Positions 36,460-48,951 are shown, numbered from the stretch's first letter. The stretch is 64,000 bases of DNA from Procambarus clarkii (GCF_040958095.1 NC_091228.1:14353481-14417480), one strand, 5' to 3'. A program made the numbers and translations. Notes: generated by a model not told the origin, from the letters alone.

Positions 36460-36755
36460 ATGATTTATTTTATGTCAAGCTTTCAGCACAGCCGCATAAA
36501 AAACCTTGGTTATTTATTTATTTATATACAAGAAGTTACACTGGGGGTTAAGAGAGAACATAGGAATCATGATGATTTTACAATCTTGCCTGAAACGCTA
36601 TGCTTACTAGTGGCTTTAGGTATTATATGTACTACCTCTATCTATAAATCAAACAGAATGTTTGTACTGTAACTCTGCATCTATGTATGTACTTTTCCTA
36701 AATAAATTATTATTATTATTGTAAAGCCACTTGCACGCATAGCGTTTCGAGCAAA
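36460..36755. repeat. two inverted copies of a SINE-like conserved core
   Basis: GAAACGCTATGCTTACTAGT near 36592 matches the SINE body at 32520-32545. The reverse complement of the same core lies at 36722-36754 (CACGCATAGCGTTTCG). They are head-to-tail remnants of tRNA-type or related SINEs that share this core. Confidence 0.6.
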
Positions 36756-37767
36756 AATCCCTTGATCTGATAGCTACCCAGAAGCTGGGTAGCTTTTGTT
36801 GCCCTGCGACTACTCTTCTGACATTCCTTAACTTTTTGCAATATTGTTAAACTAATAACAATTAGCAGTAGTTAAATATTACATGAATAATCGAACTGAT
36901 GTGGCCATTCCTCATTGTTGTGGAGCCCGGTCATTCCGTTCATATACAGCATACAAAGGTTACGAAGGTTAATCTAACCTAAAACAATAGAGCCTAGAAA
37001 TGACTAACCTGCGCTAAGAAATCCTAAGCTATAAATATTTAGAACAATACACTGGTTGTTTTTGTTGATATAGGGGCGATGACATAAGTAAACTGGTTAT
37101 GTTGTGTTGATTTAGGGGCGATGACATAAGTAAACTGGTTATGTTGTGTTGATTTAGGGGCAACGAACTGGTTATTAGACCATGTTTTGTACATAAACAA
37201 CAGCAAGGTGTAATTATTTTAATTATAATAATAATAACGACAAAAACTTAATAATTAATGTACTTCTTAAGCAAAATTCGCAAAATCTTAGTTTTCTTTA
37301 GAAAAAAAAACTTAAAAGACATTTGGAAAGAGATATGCAGACTATGTCTTACATTTTATTCCGTTATTTACACAAAAAGAACAATTAAACATTACTTAAC
37401 AGTGGCCAATTACTTATATCTGATATAAACGTAGCAAAAGAAGTTTAGGATGAAATTTAGGAAATTACACATTAAAAAACAAAGAATACATTAATACCTA
37501 AACAGTTTGTAATTACAGTGATAAATTTGCCAAACATTACACAATATTATTTACTAAGAAGCGTACGATAACTCCAAACGGCATGATTTCAACAGGATTT
37601 TTTATAGTTGTCAAAAAACTCTGATTTTAATTTCCAAGTATTTGTCACAATGTATTTTATATAATTATGAGGCAGTGAAACCACCAAATTGTTCTGTATT
37701 ATAAATGCATAATGCTAAATTTCTATATACATTACAGTAAAATAATAACCACCTACATTTAAGGATA
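36756..37767. repeat. non-coding AT-rich DNA with a 42-bp tandem repeat
   Basis: GACATAAGTAAACTGGTTAT recurs at 37081 and 37123 (42-bp period, about 2.7 units, 37051-37172). Nothing coding is seen in the rest. Confidence 0.6.
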
Positions 37768-37839
37768 ACTAGGAAGTAATTATCAAAAGAAGGCACCAAA
37801 CCAGGAAGGCTGTGTAACACCATCAAATGTGCGGAATAA

Positions 37840-40800
37840 TCAGAGGGTGCTAAATATCACCAAGGATGCCAATATGAGAACAAAAACGCATAAGGCAAAC
37901 GATATCAAAAGTATTTGAGTCACCAAGAATTCTATCGAGGGACAGGTGACCGTGAGGGGTGGTCGGAAAACAAGACACACGCTTCTCCTGGAAGTCAGGA
38001 CATTCAAGAAGGACATGCACGACCGTAAAAGGGACAATGCAATTAGAACAATAAGGAGCAGGGCGGCGCTCCATCAAGTGACCATGGGTTAAGCGAGTAT
38101 GGCCAATATGCAACCATGCCAGAGCCGTTTCCCATCGCCGGTTACGGTGGTAAGAGGACGGCCACGAGGAAACACAACATTTAAGAGTACGTAGTGTGTT
38201 ACCAGTAACAGACGATCAAGAAGCCTGCCAACGGGTAAGAATGGAGGAATGGATAACCGGGTAAAAGTCAGAACAAGGAATACCTTTACGAGATGAGACA
38301 AGAGGGGACAGCTTCCCTGGCGGCAGCATCCGCACGCTTATTTAAAGACACACCAATATGGTTGGGAACCAAACAAAACTCAATCGACTGAAATTTACTG
38401 TGAACAAGAAACAGCCAATGCTGGATCTCGACAACAACTGGATGAACTGGATTAAGGGACCCGAGAGCCATGAGGGCACTATGAGTGTTAACAACAACAA
38501 CAAAGGAAGACTGACAACGAGAGAGCAGGAGACGAAGAGCATAGAGAATGCCATAAATCTCCACTCTGAAGATGCTAGTCTCCGGAGGTAAGCGACACAT
38601 AAGTGTGATCAGGAAAAACAACAGAGTAGCCAACACCCTCCGCAGACTTAGACCCATTGGTGAAGACGGAAACGGAGTGAGAGGGAGAAGAAATGTGCTC
38701 AAGGAAAAGGCGTTTTAGAACCGAAGGAGGGCTAAAAGCTTTAGGGATGCGTGTCAAGGATGTACAAAACTGCGGAAGGGGGACTCCATGGGGGCAAAGA
38801 AAGAACAACACGAGGAGAAATATTAGAAATACGAATGGAAAGAGAATCCTGTAAGCGAGACAACCGGACAGAAAGAGGGAGGTGCTGTAGAGGAACAGGA
38901 ACCGCAGGAGTAGTAAAAGTTAAAGCACAGCAGAGGCGAGAGGAAGGATATTGCAAGGAACTCACAAGATAGCGAAGACAGTAGCTATCACGGCAGTCCT
39001 GGAGAAATAGGAAGCCTGTGTCAACATGCACACTGAGGACGGGAGTCCAACGAAAGGCACCAGAACCGAGGCGCAACCCAGTATGGTGCAAAGCATCAAG
39101 ACGGCAAGAGTAGAAGGAGAAGCAGACGAGTAAGCAAGGCAACCATAATCGAGCCTAGACAGGACGAGAGAGGAATGTAAAGCAAGGAGTGCGCACCTAT
39201 CCGCTACCCAAGAAGAATGGAACAATACCCAAAGGAGGGTAAGGGCCTTAGAGCACTCAACACAGAGGTAAGAGATATGGGGCGACCGAGACAAACGAGT
39301 GTCAAAGAATAACCCCCAAATCTTCGCGGAATCATTGTATTCAAGGGGATGACCATAAAGTGACAGAGGGACGAAGAACGACCCGTTTTCGAGAAAAAGT
39401 CATGGCACAAGTCTTAGTTGTAGAGAACTTGAAGCCATGATCGGTGGCCCAAGACGACACGGCATCAATTGCAAGTTGAAGCCGGCGTTGAAGGAGAGGC
39501 GAATCATCACCCTAACAGCAAAGGGTAAGATCATTGACAGAGAGCGGAGAAGACGCCTGAAGGAAGAGAGGAAAGAAGACCATTGAGGGCAACCAGAAAA
39601 AGAGTAGTGCTCAGAAACGAGCACTACTCAGAAACGAACACTACTACCCTGGGGCACACCTTCGTATTGCTAAAAAGAGGCAGAGAGAGTGGTACCAAGC
39701 CTCACCCGAAAGGAACGACGAGAGGGAAAGCTGCGTTGAAAGAGGGAGATGACCACGAAGGCCAAAAGAATGAATCTGGGATAGAATATGATATCGCCAA
39801 GTGGTGTCGTAAGCCTTTTCCAGGTAAAAAAGAACGGCAACAACGGAGGTCTTCGCCGCAAAAGCAGTACGAATATAGACCTCCAAGTTTACCATGACAT
39901 CTGTTGTGCTGCGGCACTTGCGGAAACCAAATTGAGAAGGGGAGAGGAGGTGATGGTGTTCCAGGAACCACATCACACGAACGTTAACCATACGTTCAAA
40001 GAGTTTGCAGACACAACTTGTGAGAGCAATAGGGCGAAAGTCGTTAGGGGAAGTACCCAGAGACCCCGGTTTGCGAACAAGGAGGACAACGGCATCGAGC
40101 CAGTCCTCAGGGACTGACGACGACTCCCAGATCCGATTATACAGACTCAGTAAATACTGAGACGTGCACGGAGGGAGATGGCGAAGCATCTCATAATGAA
40201 TACCATCGGAGCCCGCCGCCGTAGAACCGCAGAGGGCCAGGGCAGAACGAAGTTCAGAGAGAGAGAAGGGATCATTATAGGGAAGCTGAAGAAGAGTGCA
40301 GAAATCTAAAGGACGACACTCAAGGACAGGTTTACGAAGAAGGAATGATTGGGGAAGATGAAGACCAGAGCTAACAGAAGAAAAGTGGGAACCCAGTTCG
40401 GAAGCGACCTGCAACGGGTCTGCCACAAGAGTATCATGGAGGTGAAGGACCGGTGAAACATCGGGAACGAACTTACCCGCTATCTTGCGGATACGCTTCC
40501 AGATCTGGGCCAGAGGGGTTTCTGACGTAATTGTTGAGACTTAAGATGCCCAACATTGACGTTTAGCCGTACGGATGGCCCAACGGGCCACCGCACTCGC
40601 TTTCCGAAAGAAAAGAACCGGTCGTCTGCCTACGGCGGTGCCTCTTCCAGGCTGCACGCTTACAGCGGACAGCCCGAGCACAGTCCGCATTCCACCAGGG
40701 AACGCACTTCCGTGGACCCCGAGAGGAAGAGCGAGGAATAGAGCGGAGGGCAGCGTTGAAGACAGTGTCATGAAAAAGGAGGAGAGCGCGAAAGAGAGGC

Positions 40801-41600
40801 AGAAGGGAGAGGTCAGAGAGCAGCACTGAGGGTAAATAGGGTCCAGTCCACCTTAGCAAACTGCCACCTAGGGAAAGAGAGGGAAGGGCGAAAAGAGAAA
40901 AAGGAAACAAGGATGGAGAAATGATCACTTCCATGGAGGTCATCAAGAACCTGCCACGTGAAATCTAAGTAAAGAGAAGAAGAGCAGAGAGAAAGATCAA
41001 GACAAGAAAGGGTGCGAGTCCGAGAGTCCAAATGAGTGGGCTCACCAGAATTCAGAAGAGACAGGGAAGAAGAGAGGAGAAACGGCTCAAGAAGGCGACC
41101 CCGGGTATTCGTCAGAACGTCACCCCAAAGAGAATGACGACAAGTGAAGTCACCCAGCAGGAGCACAGGCTCCGGCAAGGAGTCTAGGTGGTGTTTCAAA
41201 TTAGGAAGAGAGAGCGGGACACTCGGGGGAGATAAATGGAACAAACTTTGTACCATTTCCCTACAAAGATACGAGCAGCAGAACAATATAGAGGCGGAGG
41301 AAAAAGTAAAGGAAGAAAGGGAACATCAGCACGAATCAAGAGAGCAGAAGAATTAGTAGCCCCAGCAACGGTTGGGGGGGGGGGGGAGAGAAAGGAATAG
41401 CCACGAAAACGACCAGGACGAGCACCAAGCATCAGCTCATGGAGACAGACACAAAGGGGCGAAAACCGCGAAATCAGAAGTTGGAGTTCGAGGAAATTGG
41501 CGTAATAACCTCGAACGTTCCATTGAAGAATGGACAACGACGAGAAGAGAAAGTACAAAAACAGAGAACAAGGAAGAAACAAAGGCGAAAGAGCAACAGA
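37840..41600 (-). pseudogene. LINE ORF2: endonuclease, RT, RNase H, decayed
   Basis: Pieces in order: endonuclease start ILQWNVRGYYANFLELQ (about 41540), LLGDFTCRHSLWGD, LDLSLCSSS, GSDHFSIL (40860); RT with AGSDGIHYEMLRHLPP, DFRPIALTSCVCKLFE, FGFRKCRSTTD, and motif A as VLFYLEKAYDTTW, where the catalytic Asp has become Tyr; RNase H with FTNGSKSAEGVGY (38660), YGILYALRLLLSRC and ADAAAREAV (38310); and a C-terminal APYCSNCIVPFTVVHVLLEC zinc-type motif (about 38000). At least five frameshifts or stops occur. Not functional. Confidence 0.85.
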
Positions 41601-41703
41601 GCACGTTAAAGAATATCAGGGTCGGGATCAGGGTCAGCAAAGTCAGGGTTAGGGGGCATGGGTAAACTGAGCAAAGACGGAGGGAAGGAAACGGGAGAAC
41701 AGA

Positions 41704-43254
41704 TCAGAGGTGGGCGGGCGGGGTCCGGAGGAGGAGGAGACAACGGAGAGGAGCAGTCAAGGACGGCAGCAGGAAGAGGGGGAGTAGAAAGAGGGGAGCG
41801 CACCCCAGCAAGAGCAGTAACGGAAAGGGAAGCAGGGCCAAAGAAACCTCCATAGCAGGAACAGGGGGTGCAATCACCGAAACGGGAGGGGAAGGAGCAA
41901 CAGAGCCAGAAGTAGGAGCTGAGGAAGAAAGCGAAGGGGAGGAGGAAGAAGAGGAGCCAGGCTTACGCTTCTGACTTAAAGAGACTGGTGTCCCAGCAAC
42001 TATGTACCAGGCAACGGATTCTAGTGTCTCAACAGTAGAAGCTGAACGAGAGCACACACGACGGCCGTTAGGAGAGCGATGGACTTTCGCCTGCACCGAC
42101 AGGCGGCGAGGAGAGCCGATAGATGGAGGAAGAGGATGGGAAGGAGGATCGGAGGGGGACGAGGAAGAAGACACAGGAGACATAACAGACCGGGTAGAAA
42201 GAAGGGGAACCCCAGACAGAGGACCAGGAGGGGGACCCCTCGGGACAGAGGAGGGGGCAGTGGGCGTATCAGGGTCCAAGGCCCGGAAACGGTTGAGAGT
42301 CTGAGGAAGGGGGGAAGGACGAGGAGAGGAAGAGCGCAACACGCGAGCATAAGAGATGTTAGTATAAGGCGGGAGCCGGCGAACCTGGCGCCTCGTCTCA
42401 GGAAAAGATAAACGGTCCCGGTGCTTCAGGTTGAGGACGGCTGCCTCAAGCTTGTAATGGACACAGGCACGGGAGAAGGTAGGATGGGCCTCACCGCAGT
42501 TGAGGCAGCGAGCTTCGGGAGAAGTGCACTCCGACTTAGAGTGACCTTCACCCCCACACAAAGGACAGAGAGAGACAGTCCCAGAGCAGCGAAGGGCACC
42601 ATGCCCAAACCTCCAGCACTTGTTACAAAGTCGAGGAGAAGGAATATACTCCTGGACAGAGCACCTAGCACCAGCAACAATGACCGAGGATGGAAGGGTC
42701 CTACCATCAAAGGTGATCTTCACAACGCGAAGGGGTTGACGGCGACGACCACGAGGGGGACGAGTAAACGAATCAACCTGGAGAACAGAATGGCCTTGGG
42801 CATCAAGGATATGCCGAATATCATCGTGGCAATCCTGCAGATTCCGAACACCGGTTGCAACATGGGGTGGGAGGAGAATAGTGCCAACACTGGCATTCAT
42901 CTGAACGTTCTTGTAGACCCGAACAGGGATCTCGCCAAGGCAAGATGAGGCAGCCAAGCAGGAAGCTGCATCCTGAGGAGCAGCAGCAATGACACGTGTA
43001 CCGAGACGAGTGGGGTTGAAAGTAACAGACGCATCCACGGAATCTACAAGATGCCGATGGAGAGAGAAATCGTCAGGAGGCGCAGAATCAAGAGGGAGGA
43101 GATCAAAGTATTTGGCCCATGAAGCAGGACCAAACAAGGCCTGATACGCATCAGCACGGGAAGGAATCGAGCGAGTGCGGCTGGGCCGCGAACGGCGTTG
43201 AGAACCCCTAGAGGGGTCAAAAGGCGCAGTAGTCACAACGAGACTTAGCCGCAC
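41704..43254 (-). CDS. LINE ORF1 gag-like protein with three zinc knuckles
   Basis: 516 residues, uninterrupted. The N-terminal 60 residues are Ser/Arg/Pro-rich. A conserved region (WAKYFDLLPLDSAPP to DIRHILDAQGHSV, about residues 45-160) probably folds as an RRM-like gag domain. Three knuckles follow: CNKCWRFGHGALRC (about 213), CPLCGGEGHSKSEC (about 231) and CLNCGEAHPTFSRAC (about 250). Then comes a long Ser/Pro-rich low-complexity tail. Gag-like ORF1 proteins of I/Jockey LINEs bind the element RNA and carry it to chromatin. The start at 43254 is the first ATG of the frame; ATGs within the conserved block are unlikely. The same ORF in the plus copy is broken, so this is the best-kept ORF1 here. 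Confidence 0.82.
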   Translation of the reverse strand: MRLSLVVTTAPFDPSRGSQRRSRPSRTRSIPSRADAYQALFGPASWAKYFDLLPLDSAPPDDFSLHRHLVDSVDASVTFNPTRLGTRVIAAAPQDAASCLAASSCLGEIPVRVYKNVQMNASVGTILLPPHVATGVRNLQDCHDDIRHILDAQGHSVLQVDSFTRPPRGRRRQPLRVVKITFDGRTLPSSVIVAGARCSVQEYIPSPRLCNKCWRFGHGALRCSGTVSLCPLCGGEGHSKSECTSPEARCLNCGEAHPTFSRACVHYKLEAAVLNLKHRDRLSFPETRRQVRRLPPYTNISYARVLRSSSPRPSPLPQTLNRFRALDPDTPTAPSSVPRGPPPGPLSGVPLLSTRSVMSPVSSSSSPSDPPSHPLPPSIGSPRRLSVQAKVHRSPNGRRVCSRSASTVETLESVAWYIVAGTPVSLSQKRKPGSSSSSSPSLSSSAPTSGSVAPSPPVSVIAPPVPAMEVSLALLPFPLLLLLGCAPLFLLPLFLLPSLTAPLRCLLLLRTPPAHL

Positions 43255-43860
43255 AAGGGGACGAAGTGGTCACCACCGGTGGCTGGAGGCTCGACCCAAC
43301 CACAGAGGAGGGAGGGGAGCTGGGGGGATGAAGTCAGGACGGTCAAAGGAGGAGCAAGGTCGGGGCCCAACGCAGCGGGAGCTACAGAGCCTGGTCTTCC
43401 AATACAGGCCGACTCGGGGGCTTTGTCGCCCACCCCACGAGCCCGAGAGGGTACAACGGAAACATTCAATGACATAGAAATGGAGAAAAATTCATCCACG
43501 AATGTGCCCCCATACCCACCATGGAGCCACAATTAGAGGCAGGACACCCAACAGGAAGCTATAGCCGATCATGCCGGGGCCCCCTAGGGGTGCGTCGTGA
43601 GTACACGCCCCACAAACGCCACCTTAAGAACCATCAGTCCGTCGAGATCGGGTTCAGCGACGAAAGGGGGATTGACAATAAAAGGTTCCCCTCGCTCGAG
43701 ACGTTGGGTACTAGTTCTATGGGTGCAAGAGTATGCCTCCTCAAGCACCCGGGCGTCAAAATAGAACAAAAAAATAATCCAAAACAAGCAAAAGGTCGGC
43801 AGGAAACGACAAGCAGATAGGAGAAGAGGGGAAGAAAGACGAAACATAAGGAAAAGGAAA

Positions 43861-44815
43861 AGTGATCCGGCACAATTAGAGAAGACAGCAGCAGTGCAGA
43901 AACAAGAGGGAGGATATCAAAGTATTTGACCCACGAAGCAGGACCAAACAAGGCTTGATAGGCATCAGAACGGGAAGGAATCTAGAGAGTGCAACCATGT
44001 CGAGGACTGCATCTAGAACCTCCAGAGAGAGGGGGGGGGGTTAAAAGGTGCAGTAGTCACAACTAGACCGATCCGTGCCAGGGGACGAGGTGGTCATTGC
44101 CGGGGGCTTGGGGCTTGACCCAACCACAGGAGGGAGGGGAGCCGAGGGAAATAGTTAGGAGGGTAAAAGGAGGAGCAAGGTCGGGGCCCAACGCAGCGGG
44201 AGCTACAGAGCCTGTCTTCCAATACAGTCCGACTCGGGGGCTTGGTCGCCCACCCCACGAGCCTGAGAGGGTACAAGAGGAACATTCAGCAACAAACACG
44301 AAAAAGAAACTTTCACGCACGAATGTGCCCCCAAACCCACCATGGAGCCACAATTAGAGGCAAGACCCCCATCAAGAAGCGAGCGCCGATCAAGCCGGGC
44401 CCCCCCCCCTATGGGTGCATTGCGAGTATACGCCCCAAAAAACACTACCTTAAAAACAATCAGTCCGTCGAGATCGGGTTCAGTGACGAAAGGGAGATTG
44501 ACAATAAAAGGCTCCCCTCGCTCTCTACGTTGGGTACTACAGTTCTATGGGTACACGTAGATGCCTCCTCAAGCCCCCGGGCATCAAAATAGAGGAAGTC
44601 CAAAGGAATAACCAAAACAAGCAAAAGGTCGGCAGGAAACGACAAGCAGATAGGAGAAGGGAGGGGGGGGGGGGGGGGAGGAAAAAAAAACAATGAAAAG
44701 ATATAGTTGTTCAGCACCAGGAACACAAGGCCACAAAAAGGACAGAGGACTGTCCCAAAGAGCATCACACTCCGGCAGCCGCCCACTTAGGCCCCCTCAC
44801 GGCATCAACGAGCTT
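43861..44815 (-). mobile_element. extra copy of the same LINE 5' end (5' UTR plus ORF1 start)
   Basis: 44815-44060 repeats the 5' UTR found at 43860-43255 (the CCAACCACAG-GAGGGAGGGG block at 44115 against 43300; TCCGTCGAGATCGGGTTCAG at 44464 against 43638). 44055-43910 repeats the ORF1 start (YQALFGPASWVKYFDILPL). It is a partial second element lying immediately upstream in the same orientation, truncated after about 60 ORF1 codons. Confidence 0.8.
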
Positions 44816-44862
44816 AACTTTGAGGATGGGGGTGGGAAGAGATGGTCAAAAAAAAAAAAAAA

Positions 44863-44902
44863 AGAGTGATCAAAACAGGCTTAAGCCTGTTTTGATCACT
44901 CT
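44863..44902. repeat. perfect 40-bp palindrome
   Basis: The half-site AGAGTGATCAAAACAGGCTT (44863-44882) is followed by its exact reverse complement to 44902 with no spacer. It is preceded by a 15-A run and lies between LINE 5' ends of opposite orientation. Confidence 0.95.
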
Positions 44903-44929
44903 AGGTGGCCAAACAGGCCACCTCGTCTC

Positions 44930-45130
44930 CGGGCACGGTTCAGTCTAGTTGTGACTACTGCACCTTTTAACCCCTCTGTCTCTTGGGGTTCTCAAGAAAA
45001 TAAGTCTTTCACAATTGGTAAAGACAGCAGCATATGGCAGCAAAAGGACAGGACTGACCCGTGGAGCATCACAATCCAGCAGCCGCCCACTATGTCGCCG
45101 CCGCCCCCCCCCCCTCACGGCAACAAAGGG
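44930..45130. mobile_element. fold-back pieces of the same LINE 5' end
   Basis: 44935-45000 matches the ORF1 start in plus orientation (VVTTAPFNPSVSWGSQ). 45010-45125 matches the 5' end of the element in minus orientation (TTGGTAAAGACAGCAGCATA and CCGTGAGGGG-complement blocks seen at 51800-51920). The two pieces point at each other. Confidence 0.7.
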
Positions 45131-45770
45131 CCAAACAGGGAGAAGGGGGAAGAGCGTAGAAGGTTACAGTGAGAACGCCACCGTCGACATGACAGTCTCT
45201 AACGGTTATGCTAAAGTTTCCTCCCACTGCCAGCGACATCACAGAAGCCCATAGTTTACCCAATCACATGCAGGGTGATTGGATGAAGCATACCCATCTA
45301 CCACCTGACTATTTAGAAAGGAGGGATTGCCTCTTGTGTTACATTGCCTAATAGGAGTAAAAATGTGATTCCTGCATTTGGGGAAGACAGCCACTGCTTT
45401 AAACAGCCTAGTGAGAACAGGTTGCCTTACAGTCTAGTCAACACTAGACTGCCGACCTTTCCAGCAGGTAGATGTCGGCAGCCTACCTTTGTCTATCTAA
45501 CCAGACTAGAGTTTACAACCTTGAAGGTCTCCATATTGACACTCCTCCTTTGCCTAACACTCCTGTATACCACACAAACGTGTTTGTGTAAGATGGTCGC
45601 TATTGACAAACTTCTTCAGAGAAAGAAAACAATGATTTTGTGCATTTATAGCATTGATATTACTACACTTAATTTTTATACAGTATGATTTTTATATTAA
45701 TTAATAGGGTTAGAAGCTCACTGCCATTAGTTACAATATTACAATAATGAGAACAATTCATGGAGAATAA
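45131..45770. other. no gene seen; includes lectin gene 3' flank
   Basis: Downstream flank of the minus-strand lectin gene. No AATAAA is seen within about 130 bp of its stop. The short ORF at 45344-45688 has no support. Confidence 0.4.
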
Positions 45771-46792
45771 CTATTGAGCGTAGAAGCGGGGAGCCTCACA
45801 GATGACGCGCCTCAGGTGGAAACACGAGGAATCGTGCCAAGTGACTCCATCGTTATAATGGTTGTTTAACACCGCCAGACAGTCCTCGTTGCCTTCATCG
45901 TTGTCTGGTTGTGGCAGTCCTCGCCTGGGGAAGAGTAGTGGTAGTCAAGGCCATGATCATTACCAGTCAACACCAATAGAGTTGTTTACCATCAACAAAC
46001 TAGTTCTCACCTGCCAGTGCTAGACCAATTAGAGTAAGGAGAGGAAGTGCCAGATAACCACGACCAAGACCTAGAGTTACGCTTGTTGCCGCTCGTCCAG
46101 ATGTCGCTGATGTAGTCTGAAATAAAACATTTCATTACGTCCAAGTAAGTCACGCAAGGCCAAGTTAAACACAAAGACCAGCTTGTCAACTTACGTGCAA
46201 TCATGAACCTGGAAATTAAATCTTGCTTCCTGTTACTTTCAATACTGACGGCCTGGAAGCCGTTGCCAAGGCCAGAGCAGTAATAGGTAGCTTGCTCCCA
46301 GGTGTAGAGTCGACCAGAGACGTGACACCATGAGAAGTGATACGCTCTGCCATCTTCTACCTCGTCAACCTAACAATTAGGAATATACATTATGTGGAGG
46401 CTCATGCCAAGTACCATTTAACCTTAAAACTGCTATATCTAAGGATAAAACTTTACCAGGGGTTTAGCAGCATGGTTGCACAGAGATGAAGTTGGGCGGA
46501 AGGTAAAGGGAGGTAGTGGTGGAGATACTTTTTGATCCTGAGGAATGAAAACCTCAGGCTGGCTTGGTAGTTGTGGCTGAACAAACACCGGTTGTTGGGG
46601 TGGTAGTTGTGGGAAGGGTTGATGTGGTTGGATGGGGCCACCTTCAGATACGAAGACGTTTCCAGTCGAGGTAACGAATGGCCTGGCAACAGTGACTTCC
46701 AAGATGGCGGGAGCAGCGTCGTTCCTAATGAAGTACTGGGCCCAGGATGGCATCACTGCCGTCGTCATTACCAGAAATATTATGGCAGTCAT
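45771..46792 (-). CDS. secreted C-type lectin-like protein, four coding exons, 256 aa
   Basis: Coding exons on the minus strand are 46457-46792, 46195-46369, 46011-46116 and 45771-45924. All introns are GT..AG, and the summed length is 771 nt including the TAG, in frame throughout. The N-terminus is a signal peptide (MTAIIFLVMTTAVMPSWA, cut before QYF). A Pro/Gln-rich linker (about residues 52-90) precedes a C-type lectin domain (about 104-250) with WCHVSGRLYTWEQATYYC, WTSG, EDC, SSC and VICE. The sugar-binding loop has QPD (211-213), the galactose-type signature, and WHD (235-237) in the place of WND. Such proteins act in crustacean innate immunity as secreted pattern receptors; that role is inferred from the family. 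The first ATG directly follows a TTACAG acceptor. No stops or frameshifts, so this is the one apparently working host gene here. Confidence 0.88.
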
Positions 46793-48951
46793 CTGTAATT
46801 AGAGTAACATTCGAAAAAATATTTTAATGACCGCAAGTTATAACTAGTAGCTGTGAAGGGGAAGTTTAGTGGGGCCGAGCAGTTTAAAACCGACAACTAA
46901 CGTTACCTTACATGTTAACAATTTATGATTTCACTTGGGACATTAAATTTTGAAGAAGAAGAAAAAAAAAAAAAAAAAAAAAAAAAAAAGTGAATGCTTC
47001 TTTAAATCTAGTCTAAATATATTAAACTAGTTAAAGATTTGAGCAGTAAACTTCCATGAACAAAACATTGCTCGACATAGTAGCCATCTAATGTTCACAG
47101 TAATTAATCATGTGTAAGAGATTCGACTTTTCCAGCTAGAAGTTTTCATTGACTTTTGCACTATTGTCAGAAATAATCTATGTTATAGACCTGATCTCTG
47201 GCCTAGGAAATTAAAAGAGCACGTTCAAAGCAAAGTTTTAGCGCCAATGGGTCTGATCCCATCAGCTTGATCACTAAAATGCATGTAATGAAAATCTTAT
47301 TAAAAATATTTACCTGCCTCTCTCCCCAGCCTCTTTTATTTAAGTTAGTGTCTAATGTTAAGCTTTAAATTCTATAGGCGAGGTTTGGTTCTCTGTCTGG
47401 GTATACGCTTGGTTGGACAAGTTACTGTACATTAGGACGAGTGTCCTGTTAGTTTAATACAATCACGTGTTATTTGCACAAACTTTCTGTAGAGGGTAAA
47501 GTGGCCGATCTTTCATAACCCTAGAAAGTTTCAACTGATATGGAGAATCTAATTACATGCATACCACTTTCCAGTAAGCACGCTCGTCCACACGTAACAG
47601 CGAGTTATTATCGCTGGCAATTCAGGGTGCCCATATCGTTGGGCCAAGAACATTTGTAGCTTTACTGATCATTTTGACCGAAGTGAAATTAGTACACTTT
47701 CAAGCGAAGCTTCATTTCATGGATCAGTTTTCTGCAATGTCTGTCTTCAGGTTTGCACAGATATTTACCAAAAGTTTGGAGTGTGCTGGGTGATAAAGCC
47801 ATGGTTCAGCAATTTCATGTAGTTGTTGTAATAGTCGTTACGCCATCCTAATCCCCCCCCCCCCCCAAAAAAAAAAAAAAAAAATAATTTAGAGCTTTTT
47901 AATATTGCAATTTTCAGAAATTGCGATGATATCCGTTTCATGCAGCAGGAACCACCAGTAAAGTTTTTACTAATTATGGCAGTACATAAACACTTGTGTA
48001 CCGCTTCAAGCACTACCATCTTTAAGACGGATAAGTATTTAATATAAAGTCGGATGCAAGAGCGAAATTGTGTATACTTAAGTATAGAAGTAGCAAATAC
48101 TGTCTACTTGCATCCCCTCGAGATATAAGGGTAGCCATCTTCATTGTGATAGACAAGAGGATTGGAGGGGGGGGGGACGAGTTTTAGACAAGTCATTTTA
48201 AAATTTAGATTCAATTTGAATTAGATTAAGTAACCGTTTATGCAACTTTAGTGAAATAAGGAGTCATACCTCACAGCGAAGAGTGTATGTTTAATTACAA
48301 GCTTTCTTGCAACACCTGTCACATTAACTGCTCTGCAATTTAGTTAGTTGGGAAGGTCCTCAAAAAGATTTAACTACTCAGGCCAGCGATTGGCATGTAA
48401 TGAATTTGAGCTAAGTGATTAATTCAACTTTCAAGTCATGGCCGATTAGAAGTTTTCCTGTGTAAGGAACAGCATTTTAATAGCAGGTTCCCATGCGATA
48501 TATTTTACGTACTGCCTACTCTAGCAACTTAAAGCTTGCCTTGTTGAGGGTAAATACCAACTAAAAGTTTAGTTGCCATTCAAGAACCACTTCGATTCTA
48601 GTAGAGCATTTAAAGAATTCTATTACAGTTATAGAAGAAATATTAAAAGATCTTACTCAGATTTTTTAACAGACTTAACACTAAAAGGCATTTTAGCGAA
48701 AGATATTCAAGTACATAAAAAATTATTAAGTAAGGATATATCAAATAGCTAGTGATTGTTTAATTGATAATGATGTGACTTAAAGACGTTACCAGCTTGG
48801 TCATGGAAATAATTTTTTTTTACATTGTTATGAAATACGTTTTACAATACAACATCTACCATAATACTTGTTAGGTTACTTAAGAATAATTATCCAAATG
48901 AACATGAAACATAACTAATACTACAACAAAACTTAACATAATAATACAAAC
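46793..48951 (-). other. first intron of the lectin gene
   Basis: Bounded by GTTTGT and TTACAG on the minus strand. It holds A- and C-homopolymer runs (46963-46989, 47856-47884) and no recognisable gene or element. Confidence 0.5.

Larger units (their letters stand above)
37768..43860 (-). mobile_element. I/Jockey-type LINE, minus strand, with partial 5' UTR
   Basis: The order on the minus strand is 5' UTR (43860-43255), gag-like ORF1 (43254-41704), ORF2 with endonuclease, RT, RNase H and a C-terminal zinc motif (41600-37840), and a short 3' UTR ending near 37768 with GGTGCCTTCTTTTG. A second, full-length copy on the plus strand lies at 51787-58392, which fixes the domain order and 3' end. 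The presence of RNase H places it near the I/Ingi/Loa groups rather than classical Jockey. That clade call is inference. Confidence 0.85.

Noticed and set aside
38358..43536. Plus-strand ORFs over the minus-strand I-type LINE
   Set aside because: Antisense shadows of gag and RT with biased Arg/Gly/Glu content.
45344..45688. 114-aa ORF near the lectin 3' flank
   Set aside because: No domain, no codon signal and no splice context.
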